DNA of 5,194 nucleotides from Rhodobiaceae bacterium. Lineage in GTDB: Bacteria; Pseudomonadota; Alphaproteobacteria; Parvibaculales; Parvibaculaceae. A model generated the notes under the pieces. It saw nothing but the letters and a program-made list of their open reading frames with translations, did not search any database and was not told the origin of the DNA. This document shows, piece after piece, positions 1 through 5,194 of the stretch. The stretch spans positions 1 to 5,194 of the forward strand of contig NVSO02000084.1 of NCBI GenBank assembly GCA_002401305.2, written 5' to 3'. Made by a program: the position numbers and the translations under genes. How positions within the stretch are numbered: position 1 is the first letter of the stretch; every line of letters begins with the position of its first letter.

Positions 1-590
1 CCGGGGCAACGGTTGCGGCAGCGATCCGGTTTGGGGTGGCACGTGGTGTCTTCTCCAATGAAGCTGGGTTGGGCTCGGCGGCGATCGCTCATGCTGCCGC
101 TAAAACAAATGATCCGGTGCGCCAAGGCCTTATTGCGATGCTGGGTACGTTCATCGATACGATCATTGTTTGCACGATGACGGGCTTGGTGATCATCACT
201 TCAGGTCTTTGGACTTCTGGAGAAACAGGAACTGCCTTAACCAGTGCAGGCTTTGCGGAGTCTCTGACCGGCGGTGCAGAAATTGTGTCGTTGGCGATTG
301 TCGTTTTTGCTTTCACCACCATTTTGGGCTGGTCGTATTACGGCGAACGCGCCATTCAATATTTATTCGGCACCAAAGCTATTTGGCCCTACCGCATTTT
401 GTGGGTTGCGGCCATTCCGGTTGGCGCAACCTTGGACTTGGGCTTTGTCTGGCTGCTGTCAGATACGCTGAATGCGATGATGGCGCTGCCATATCTCATT
501 GGGCTTATTATTCTGGGACCAATGGTGTTTAGGATCACGAAAGAATATTGGGACAAGAAAGCGCGAGACGAGAAGAAAATTTTTGAGTAA
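1..590 (+). CDS. Sodium:alanine/glycine symporter (AGCS family), C-terminal part, 5' truncated
   Basis: Inner-membrane secondary transporter that takes up alanine or glycine with Na+. Only the last 195 residues are visible; the reading frame is open from base 3 to the left edge, so the start lies outside the window. The GTG at base 36 is internal: in-frame codons before it encode family sequence (AAIRFGVARG). The family core is clear: RGVFSNEAGLGSA followed by AHAA, then PVRQG, then a membrane segment with DTIIVCTMTGLVI. About four hydrophobic segments are visible, at roughly visible residues 42-66, 85-105, 118-140 and 148-170. A charged cytosolic tail ends the protein (KEYWDKKARDEKK). AGCS proteins are usually about 450-500 residues, so more than half is missing here. 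A strong intrinsic terminator follows 20 bases after the stop. Family assignment is firm; alanine versus glycine preference cannot be told from this part. Confidence 0.93.
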   Translation, partial: GATVAAAIRFGVARGVFSNEAGLGSAAIAHAAAKTNDPVRQGLIAMLGTFIDTIIVCTMTGLVIITSGLWTSGETGTALTSAGFAESLTGGAEIVSLAIVVFAFTTILGWSYYGERAIQYLFGTKAIWPYRILWVAAIPVGATLDLGFVWLLSDTLNAMMALPYLIGLIILGPMVFRITKEYWDKKARDEKKIFE

Positions 591-610
591 GCCGCATTGA
601 CCAAATTTAA

Positions 611-643
611 GGGAGCGCTCCGAAATGGGTGCTCCCTTTTTTT
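611..643 (+). terminator. Rho-independent terminator after the AGCS symporter gene, probably bidirectional
   Basis: GGGAGC (611-616) pairs with GCTCCC (631-636). The stem continues inward over 617-620 and 627-630 with two G-U pairs, giving about 10 bp and a 6-base loop. It is followed directly by seven T (637-643). On the opposite strand the same stem is followed by TTAAATTT, a weaker U-rich tail, and lies 24 bases beyond the recR stop. It can therefore plausibly also end the dnaX-ybaB-recR transcript. The rightward assignment is strong; the leftward use is inferred. Confidence 0.9.
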
Positions 644-666
644 ATGTCTGAATGGATGGGTGAAAC

Positions 667-1272
667 TTAGACGGGGCGACGGGATTTCATGGCTGCTGAG
701 AGTGTGCCGTCGTCGAGGTAGTCCAGTTCACCGCCAACGGGGACTCCGTGGGCCAGCCTTGTAATGGTGAGGCCGATGCCTGAAAGTTTGTCGGTGATGT
801 AATGGGCTGTGGTTTGTCCATCGACTGTGGCGTTCATGGCCAGAATGACTTCTGTGATTTCACCGGCTGCCGCACGCTCAATGAGTTTGCCCATGTGCAG
901 GTCTTCGGGGCCGATGCCGTCGAGGGCGGACAAGGTGCCGCCCAGAACATGGTAGCGGCCTTTGTGGGCGCCCGCGCGTTCGAGTGCCCAGAGATCGCCG
1001 ACATCTTCGACCACACATAGAGACGTATTGTTGCGGCGGGTGTCTGCGCAAATGGTGCAGGGATCGCGGGTATCTACGTTGCCGCAGGTGTCGCAGATCA
1101 CGGCTTTTTCAGCGGCATCCACCATGGCTTCTGCCAAGGGCTGGAGAAGGGATTCTTTCTTTTTGACGAGATGCAGCACTGCCCGTCTGGCCGAACGCGG
1201 ACCGAGGCCGGGCAATTTGCCGAGCAGATCGATGAGGCGTTGAATTTCGGGGCCAGTTAATGGGGTGCGCAT
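667..1272 (-). CDS. recR: Recombination mediator protein RecR
   Basis: Cytosolic DNA-repair protein that acts with RecO and RecF to load RecA on SSB-coated gaps; RecR rings clamp DNA. With the ATG start the protein is 201 residues, the same as E. coli RecR. The domains appear in order. A helix-hairpin-helix lies at about 20-35 ([16 protein letters not shown]). A four-cysteine zinc finger uses C60, C63, C72 and C75. A Toprim domain runs from about 84, with VVED around E89. The C-terminal family signature [17 protein letters not shown] is present. An in-frame TTG two codons upstream (base 1278) would give 203 residues. I prefer the ATG at 1272 because AGGA lies 7 bases before it and the length fits the family. 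That AGGA overlaps the TAG stop of ybaB, so the two genes are probably translationally coupled. It is the last gene of the dnaX-ybaB-recR operon. Confidence 0.96.
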   Translation of the reverse strand: MRTPLTGPEIQRLIDLLGKLPGLGPRSARRAVLHLVKKKESLLQPLAEAMVDAAEKAVICDTCGNVDTRDPCTICADTRRNNTSLCVVEDVGDLWALERAGAHKGRYHVLGGTLSALDGIGPEDLHMGKLIERAAAGEITEVILAMNATVDGQTTAHYITDKLSGIGLTITRLAHGVPVGGELDYLDDGTLSAAMKSRRPV

Positions 1273-1281
1273 GGACAAATC

Positions 1282-1605
1282 CTAGAGGCCAAAGTTCATG
1301 CCGGGGGGCAAAGACATGCCGCCGGTCAGTTCTTTCATTTTTTCTTCGGTCGCGGCTTCGGCTTTTGCTTTTGCATCTGAATGGGCGGCCAAAATGAGGT
1401 CTTCGAGAATTTCAGCGTCTTCGGGTTTTATCAATGACGGATCAATTTTCACCGACTTCATGGCGCCCTTGCCAGAGAGAACAACTTCAACCATGCCCGC
1501 AGCAGAAACGCCGGTCACTTCCAGCTCTTCAAGCATCTTTTGACTGTCAGCGAGCTTGGATTGCAGCTCGCGGGCTTGTTTCATCATATCGCCAATACCC
1601 TTCAT
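1282..1605 (-). CDS. ybaB: Nucleoid-associated protein of the YbaB/EbfC family
   Basis: Small DNA-binding protein, 107 residues, typical for the family. Members form dimers that bind DNA and are thought to shape the nucleoid; some act as regulators (EbfC in Borrelia). Visible signs: start MKGIGDMMKQA; a long charged N-terminal helix to about residue 27 (coiled-coil-like); a central beta region with the GVSAAGMVEVVLSGKG pattern; a helical stretch rich in Ala, Lys and Glu (about 64-92); and a C-terminal tail with SLPPGMNFGL, similar to the LPPGM tails common in the family. The start is supported by AGGAG 7 bases before the ATG. It lies 22 bases after dnaX and 9 bases before recR, the classic dnaX-ybaB-recR order. 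Its exact role here, and any direct link to RecR or DnaX, is not shown by the sequence. Confidence 0.95.
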   Translation of the reverse strand: MKGIGDMMKQARELQSKLADSQKMLEELEVTGVSAAGMVEVVLSGKGAMKSVKIDPSLIKPEDAEILEDLILAAHSDAKAKAEAATEEKMKELTGGMSLPPGMNFGL

Positions 1606-1627
1606 GGGCTCTCTCCTCTACTCAAAC

Positions 1628-3532
1628 TTAGTCGTCTTCAAATATATCGTATCCATCCTGCACCCCTTCAAGGGCCTCAGGTTGCCATTCTTCGTCGGTG
1701 TCTTCTTCCACATCGAATGGAAGACGAACATCAACGATCTGGGAACCGGGAAAGGTTTCCAGCACGGCTTTAACAATGGGATCTGCGCGCGCTTCATCAC
1801 GCAATACATCTTTGCGGGTTTGTTCTTGCTCGCGCATTGTGTCTGCGCCGGTCTCTTGGCGCGCCACGGATACAAGCCAACGGTTGCCCGTCCAATCGCG
1901 CAAGGCTTCGGCTAAACGCGGGACCAATTTTGTTGCTTGTTCAGAGGCCCCAATTTCAATGCGGCCGGGCTCGAAATGAACCAAGCGCACTTCGGTCTCA
2001 AGCATATGTGCCAGACGGATGGCGCGTTTGCTTTTTGCAAGCTCCAGCAAATCTTCGAAGGTTTTGACCGCGACAGTGAGGTGCTGACCTTGGTCGTTCG
2101 CAGCATAGGGTACTGCGGGGCTCATCGCGCGCGGTGTTGATTGTGGAATGGCCACCGCGCCAATGCGGTGTGACCCCATGGCTGAAACAGCGCCGCCGCC
2201 CCCGCCGCTACTGGCACCACCGCCGCCTGCACCACCCCCAGTGGGCGGGGTTGCTTTGGCAAGGCGCGCGGCTAAATCTTCTGGGCTTGGTTGATCGGCG
2301 ACGTAAGCGATACGCACCATCACCATTTCGGCTGCGGAGATCGGCTTGGCTGCGGTTTGTACTTCTGCAATGCCTTTGAGCAACATCTGCCATGTGCGTG
2401 ACAGGATGCGCACTGGCAAGGTGGAGGCCATTTCTTTGCCGCGCACGCGTTCGGTTTCTGTCACAGCCATATCATCGGCCGCACTCTCAACCAATTTCAA
2501 GCGGGTGAGCCAGTGGCATAATTCGGCAAGGTCTGTGAGCACCACCGCCGGGTCGGCGCCTGTGTTGTATTGCTCGCGCAATTCAGTCAGAGCCTGCGCA
2601 ATATTGCCCTTCATCAGATGGTCGAACAGGTCAAAAACCCGCGCCCGATCTGCAAGGCCTAACATGTCGCGAATGTCGCCTTCTTTTACGGTGCCTGCAC
2701 CGTGGGCAATGGCTTGGTCCAATAATGAGAGGGCATCGCGTGCGGAGCCTTCTGCCGCGCGGGCGATCATGGCAAGCGCTTGTTGCTCTGCGTTGACGCC
2801 TTCTTTATCGCACACAGAACTGAGCAGGCCGACGAGTTCCTCAGAGGACAGGCGGCGCAAATCAAAGCGTTGGCACCGAGACAAAACCGTTACCGGTACT
2901 TTGCGAATTTCGGTGGTCGCGAAAATGAATTTAACGTGCTCGGGTGGCTCTTCCAAAGTTTTCAACAGACCGTTAAAGGCTGCCTTGGAGAGCATGTGCA
3001 CCTCATCGATGATGTAAACTTTATAGCGAGCACTGCTGGGCAGATAGCGCACGCTTTCGATGATCTCACGAATGTCATCAATACCGGTACGCGACGCAGC
3101 ATCCATTTCGATCACATCAGGATGACGGCTTTCCATGATGGCGTCGCAGTGCACGCCCTTTTCGCCCAATTCGATGCTTGGGTTTTGGGAGCTTTTGTCG
3201 CCCTTGTCATTTGTGTAATTAAGTGCGCGGGCCAAAATGCGGGCCGTGGTGGTTTTACCCACACCGCGCACGCCGGTTAGCATGAAGGCATGGGCGATCC
3301 GACCGCTCTCAAACGCATTGGAGAGGGTGCGCACCATGGCTTGTTGGCCAATCAGGTCGTCAAAATTTGTCGGGCGGTATTTACGGGCGAGAACCCGGTA
3401 GCCTTCTTTGGATTTAGAAGCTGGTGCATCCGCATCGCCGCCAAGCAGGCCAAAGCCGGGCTCTGTGGCAGGATCTGGAATATGGGGAGGTTCTTCGTCA
3501 TGCGCATTTTCATCAGGGAACCCATCGCTCAT
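1628..3532 (-). CDS. dnaX: DNA polymerase III clamp-loader subunit tau/gamma (DnaX)
   Basis: ATPase subunit of the replicative clamp loader that opens and loads the beta sliding clamp; the full-length form also holds the polymerase and helicase. From ATG 3532 it is 634 residues. After an acidic, proline-rich extension (1-40), the AAA+ core starts at YRVLARKYRP (45-54). Visible motifs are Walker A GVRGVGKT (87-94), Walker B YIIDEVH (173-179), sensor-type FATTE (204-208) and the SRC arginine-finger motif (218-220). Domain III follows to about 415, then a Gly-rich linker (432-447), then the tau-specific C-terminal domain with an acidic tail. The usual zinc-binding cysteines are mostly absent; only C129 remains in that region. 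I chose 3532 because GAGGG lies 7 bases upstream and MSDG begins alphaproteobacterial-type DnaX. The frame is open to 3634, but that would overlap the ffs RNA. First gene of the operon, about 80 bases after ffs. Confidence 0.96.
   Translation of the reverse strand: MSDGFPDENAHDEEPPHIPDPATEPGFGLLGGDADAPASKSKEGYRVLARKYRPTNFDDLIGQQAMVRTLSNAFESGRIAHAFMLTGVRGVGKTTTARILARALNYTNDKGDKSSQNPSIELGEKGVHCDAIMESRHPDVIEMDAASRTGIDDIREIIESVRYLPSSARYKVYIIDEVHMLSKAAFNGLLKTLEEPPEHVKFIFATTEIRKVPVTVLSRCQRFDLRRLSSEELVGLLSSVCDKEGVNAEQQALAMIARAAEGSARDALSLLDQAIAHGAGTVKEGDIRDMLGLADRARVFDLFDHLMKGNIAQALTELREQYNTGADPAVVLTDLAELCHWLTRLKLVESAADDMAVTETERVRGKEMASTLPVRILSRTWQMLLKGIAEVQTAAKPISAAEMVMVRIAYVADQPSPEDLAARLAKATPPTGGGAGGGGASSGGGGGAVSAMGSHRIGAVAIPQSTPRAMSPAVPYAANDQGQHLTVAVKTFEDLLELAKSKRAIRLAHMLETEVRLVHFEPGRIEIGASEQATKLVPRLAEALRDWTGNRWLVSVARQETGADTMREQEQTRKDVLRDEARADPIVKAVLETFPGSQIVDVRLPFDVEEDTDEEWQPEALEGVQDGYDIFEDD
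2192..2239 (-). repeat. Low-complexity GC-rich tract encoding the Gly-rich linker of DnaX
   Basis: DnaX residues 432-447 are almost all glycine (GGGAGGGGASSGGGGG), encoded by repeated GGN codons. The tract joins the conserved clamp-loader domains I-III to the tau-specific C-terminal domains. It is a flexible linker in protein terms and a slippage-prone tract in DNA terms. Its length is likely to vary between strains. Confidence 0.8.
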
Positions 3533-3612
3533 GATTGTTCCCTCTGCTGCTTGACGATTAATCCAATAGGTCTGTCGTGAGGCTTGAAAGCCCATTAGCC
3601 CGAAAGCTAATA

Positions 3613-3712
3613 AAGTGAGAGGCTGGACGAACAACCCGAGCCGAACTCGTTACGGCTGCTTCCTTTCGGATCTGACCGGATTGGCGAGGGACTCGTCCAT
3701 TGCCAACCTCTC
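3613..3712 (-). ncRNA. ffs: Signal recognition particle RNA, small bacterial (4.5S) type
   Basis: RNA partner of Ffh; together they bring ribosomes making membrane proteins to FtsY and the translocon. The minus strand carries the near-invariant apical domain GGTCAGATCCGAAAGGAAG, followed by CAGCC, with bases of the Ffh-binding symmetric loop and a GNRA tetraloop (GAAA). The ends close on each other: GAGAGGTTGG (3712-3703) pairs with CCAGCCTCTC (3626-3617) over 10 bp with one G-U pair. Inner pairings such as ACGA with TCGT also fit a single long hairpin of about 96-100 bases. The 5' end at 3712 fits the promoter, with its -10 box ending 6 bases earlier. A gene for this RNA just upstream of dnaX is, to my knowledge, a common arrangement in alphaproteobacteria. 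The exact 3' end is uncertain by a few bases. Confidence 0.93.
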
Positions 3713-3718
3713 GGGGCC

Positions 3719-3749
3719 AGTATATCAGGGTTCTGCGCCTAAAAGGCAA
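3719..3749 (-). promoter_or_regulatory. Extended -10 promoter of ffs
   Basis: Reading the minus strand, TGATATACT (3727-3719) contains TATACT, five of six matches to TATAAT, preceded by TG one base away: an extended -10 element. TTGCCT (3749-3744) is a possible -35 box. It lies 19 bases from TATACT, or 17 from the overlapping GATATA. Transcription would begin at about 3712, exactly where the SRP RNA closing helix starts. This agreement is the main support. Confidence 0.7.
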
Positions 3750-3834
3750 GCCTCTTCCGTTGTTTTGCGACGATTCTGTGAGAATTAAATGCTTCGGACA
3801 GATGGGCTGAGAGGAAGCGGCGGATTGCTCCCTT

Positions 3835-3875
3835 TTCTCAAGGCGGCTCTTAACACGGGTTAAGGCTTTTGAGAA
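3835..3875 (+). other. Imperfect 41-base stem-loop upstream of nudC
   Basis: Two nested inverted repeats. The outer one is TTCTCAA (3835-3841) with TTGAGAA (3869-3875), extended by two G-U pairs. The inner one is CTTAAC (3849-3854) with GTTAAG (3859-3864) around a 4-base ACGG loop. Two further G-C pairs (3846-3847 with 3865-3866) can join them across small bulges, giving about 17 pairs in all. No T-run follows on either strand, so it is not a simple terminator. The G-U pairs favour folding of plus-strand RNA, which would place it in a nudC leader. An operator dyad is the alternative. Function unknown. Confidence 0.5.
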
Positions 3876-3954
3876 CGCGATCGACACGATCAGGCATTGC
3901 GGCAAAGCGGGCGCTCCAGTACCCTCGCGCAAAATAATTTGCAGGAAACTGAAT

Positions 3955-4899
3955 ATGTCGCTCACGCCCAATCCCCATGTATTTGCTAATTCCCCTCTTG
4001 ATCGCGCCGGACATTTGCGCGGCGACCCCGCGTATTTGGCGGAAAAGATGGATGATGCCTCCAGCCTCTTTGTGCCGTTGTGGCGCCAAATGCCTTTGAT
4101 TTTGCCCGAGGTGACACCGGGTGAAGGCAAAGACGTGGGCTGGATGCCAAAAGCACAAGTCTTACCCTTAGCGGGAAATGAACCACTGATCGTGTTTTTG
4201 GGGATCAATAAGCGTGGCAAAGCGCTATTTGCCATCGATATTTCCAGCGCGCCAGACCCTGAAAATAAGGGTCCACTCAAAGGCATGGGTGAGTTTGAAG
4301 ATTTACGCGGCCTTGGCATGGCGGAAGCCTTGCCTGCTGGCGACATGGCGATTATGGCGCAGGCCAAAGCGATGATCCATTGGCACGTATCGCACATGTT
4401 TTGCGCAACGTGCGGGAACAAATCCACCTTGGCAGAAGCGGGCTACAAACGGGAATGCGCCTCTTGCAAAACAGAGCATTTCCCCCGCACTGACCCAGTG
4501 GTCATTATGCTGGCCACCTACGAAGACAATGCCTTTTTGGGCCGCCAACGGGGTTTCCCTAAAGGCATGTTCTCGGCTTTGGCAGGCTTTATGGAGCCGG
4601 GCGAAAGCATTGAAGAAGCCGTGGCACGCGAATTGGATGAAGAAGCCAAGATCGCCACTAAATCTGTGCGCTACCACTCTACTCAGCCTTGGCCGTTTCC
4701 AGCCTCTTTGATGATTGGCTGTGTAGCAGAAGCTGAAAGCATGGAGTTTGAGCTCGACGGGATTGAGCTTTCAGGCGGGCGTTGGTTTACCCGCACTGAA
4801 CTCGGCGCTGCGTTAGCTGGAGAAGGCGACAATTTCTTTGTGCCACCTCCCTTTGCGATCGCACACCATCTGGTCAAAGCTTTCGTAGAAGGCTGGTAG
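3955..4899 (+). CDS. nudC: NADH pyrophosphatase / NAD-capped RNA hydrolase, Nudix family (NudC)
   Basis: Hydrolyses NADH to NMNH and AMP; NudC enzymes also remove NAD caps from RNA 5' ends. The protein has 314 residues, longer than the E. coli enzyme, and was probably cytosolic (no signal peptide). The order is an N-terminal NudC-type domain (about 1-145), a four-cysteine zinc ribbon (C150, C153, C168, C171), HFPRTDPVVI (175-184) and then the Nudix domain. The Nudix box runs from G211 to I233 with E217, R225, E226, E229 and E230 in place. The NADH-pyrophosphatase signature QPWPFPAS (244-251) follows and fixes the subfamily. One oddity is that the usual late glycine of the Nudix box is K232. 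The start is supported by AGGA about 8-9 bases before the ATG. It is divergent from ffs-dnaX and convergent with pheA, 7 bases apart, so it is probably transcribed alone. Confidence 0.95.
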   Translation: MSLTPNPHVFANSPLDRAGHLRGDPAYLAEKMDDASSLFVPLWRQMPLILPEVTPGEGKDVGWMPKAQVLPLAGNEPLIVFLGINKRGKALFAIDISSAPDPENKGPLKGMGEFEDLRGLGMAEALPAGDMAIMAQAKAMIHWHVSHMFCATCGNKSTLAEAGYKRECASCKTEHFPRTDPVVIMLATYEDNAFLGRQRGFPKGMFSALAGFMEPGESIEEAVARELDEEAKIATKSVRYHSTQPWPFPASLMIGCVAEAESMEFELDGIELSGGRWFTRTELGAALAGEGDNFFVPPPFAIAHHLVKAFVEGW

Positions 4900-4906
4900 G
4901 TAGACG

Positions 4907-5194
4907 CTATTCTGCAGCGGCCTCTTCTAATTGCACACGCATGGGAGAGGCCTTGTAGACTCCCAGAATTTTTAGTTCTGACGTGAAGAACTCAAGTTCT
5001 TCTAGTGCAAGACGCACATTGCGATCTGAGGGATGGCCCTCGATATCGGCATAGAATTGCGTAGCGGAGAATGATCCGCCCAATTGATAGCTTTCCAACT
5101 TGGTCATGTTGATGCCATTCGTGGCGAAACCGCCCATGGCTTTGTAAAGCGCTGCCGGTACATTGCGGGTGCGGAAGACAAAGGTTGTGAGGAC
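4907..5194 (-). CDS. pheA: Prephenate dehydratase, C-terminal ACT-domain part, 5' truncated by the window edge
   Basis: Prephenate dehydratase converts prephenate to phenylpyruvate in phenylalanine synthesis. Only the last 95 residues are visible, and they form the regulatory ACT domain that binds phenylalanine. The frame stays open to the right edge: TTFVFRTRNVPAALYKAMGG precedes ATNGINMTKLESY, then GGSFSATQFYADIEGHP, ALEELEFF and LKILGVY. The KLESY segment matches the ligand-binding ESRP/LESR-type motif of the family, and QFYADIEGH is a hallmark. The ATG at 5137 is internal, not the start. The catalytic domain with its TRF motif lies outside the window, so I cannot say whether a chorismate mutase domain is fused; alphaproteobacterial enzymes are usually monofunctional. 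The gene runs tail to tail with nudC, with stops 7 bases apart. Confidence 0.94.
   Translation of the reverse strand, partial: VLTTFVFRTRNVPAALYKAMGGFATNGINMTKLESYQLGGSFSATQFYADIEGHPSDRNVRLALEELEFFTSELKILGVYKASPMRVQLEEAAAE
4942..4973 (+). terminator. Possible nudC terminator inside the opposing pheA coding sequence
   Basis: On the plus strand TGGGAG (4942-4947) can pair with CTCCCA (4960-4965) around a 12-base loop. Three bases later comes TTTTT (4969-4973). An overlapping alternative hairpin pairs 4919-4928 with 4943-4952 (10 bp, two G-U pairs that favour plus-strand RNA). The two are mutually exclusive. The position, 43-74 bases past the nudC stop, suits a terminator, but the stem is short and the bases are also constrained as pheA codons. 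Confidence 0.3.

Larger units (their letters stand above)
3533..3954. other. Non-coding interval between dnaX and nudC
   Basis: These 422 bases hold no convincing protein gene. On the minus strand they carry ffs (about 3613-3712) with its promoter (3719-3749), then the dnaX leader (3533-3612). That leader has a 6-bp hairpin (ATTAGC 3594-3599 with GCTAAT 3606-3611) and no U-tract. On the plus side, 3750-3954 is the upstream region of nudC, with a structured dyad at 3835-3875. I see no clear nudC promoter. Weak candidates are TTGCGG (3897-3902) with TACCCT (3920-3925) at 17-base spacing, and TTGTTT (3760-3765) with TTAAAT (3785-3790) at 19-base spacing. Confidence 0.75.

Noticed and set aside
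2030..2036. Run of five A on the minus strand in dnaX as a frameshift site
   Set aside because: The frame reads GCA AAA AGC, one A short of the E. coli A AAA AAG heptamer, and it lies well inside the C-terminal domain at about residue 500.
2346..3017. Long open frame (223 codons) on the plus strand antisense to dnaX
   Set aside because: Composition is that of a shadow of dnaX codons, with no recognisable motif and no ribosome site; dnaX on the other strand is certain.
3533..3634. N-terminal extension of DnaX from an upstream ATG at 3634
   Set aside because: It would overlap the 3' end of the SRP RNA, has no homology I recognise, and the ATG at 3532 has a well spaced GAGGG.
3738..3748. Short palindrome GCCT-TTT-AGGC in the ffs promoter region as an operator
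   Set aside because: Only 4-bp arms; expected by chance at this length.
3789..3863. 24-codon open frame starting MLRTDG upstream of nudC
   Set aside because: Only a weak ribosome site, no recognisable product, and its 3' half falls in the hairpin region; a leader peptide cannot be supported.
3850..3863. TTAA-N6-TTAA as a CtrA binding site
   Set aside because: The CtrA consensus has 7 bases between half-sites; here there are 6, and the bases are better explained by the inner dyad of the hairpin.
3558..4427. Long open frame (289 codons) on the minus strand across nudC and ffs
   Set aside because: It runs antisense to nudC and straight through the SRP RNA and its promoter, and resembles no protein family I know.

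Overview
The window looks like a chromosomal housekeeping region of an alphaproteobacterium. The evidence is the gene set and order: pheA and nudC tail to tail, then a small SRP RNA gene, then dnaX-ybaB-recR in a row. DnaX also has an acidic N-terminal extension and an altered zinc region of the kind I recall from alphaproteobacteria. Base composition is moderate (by eye, low to mid 50s percent G+C), lower than many Rhizobiales or Rhodobacterales. I cannot place it below class. I see no mobile elements, tRNAs, rRNAs or CRISPR arrays.

Layout, left to right. Bases 1-590 (+) are the 3' part of a sodium:alanine/glycine symporter gene, followed by a strong intrinsic terminator at 611-643. That terminator also sits at the end of the leftward operon. 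Bases 667-3532 (-) hold recR, ybaB (ebfC) and dnaX, read right to left as dnaX, ybaB, recR with gaps of 22 and 9 bases. Bases 3533-3954 carry no protein gene. They contain ffs, the SRP 4.5S-type RNA (about 3613-3712, -), its extended -10 promoter, and a compact imperfect hairpin at 3835-3875 ahead of nudC. Bases 3955-4899 (+) are nudC, an NADH pyrophosphatase/NAD-cap hydrolase. Bases 4907-5194 (-) are the C-terminal ACT-domain part of prephenate dehydratase (pheA), cut by the window edge.

Functionally, dnaX (clamp-loader tau/gamma subunit) and recR (gap repair with RecF/RecO) link replication and recombination, with the nucleoid-associated YbaB between them. ffs RNA pairs with Ffh to target membrane proteins. 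No U-tract terminator separates ffs from dnaX, so dnaX may be partly fed by the strong ffs promoter. nudC and pheA serve NAD turnover/decapping and phenylalanine synthesis; they are neighbours by conserved gene order and have no evident pathway link.

I found no new defence or mobile system. The points most worth checking are the SRP RNA and its loop variants, the structured element upstream of nudC, the Gly-rich DnaX linker with no E. coli-type frameshift signal, the degenerate DnaX zinc module, the non-canonical Nudix box of NudC, and a possible nudC terminator lying inside the opposing pheA coding sequence.
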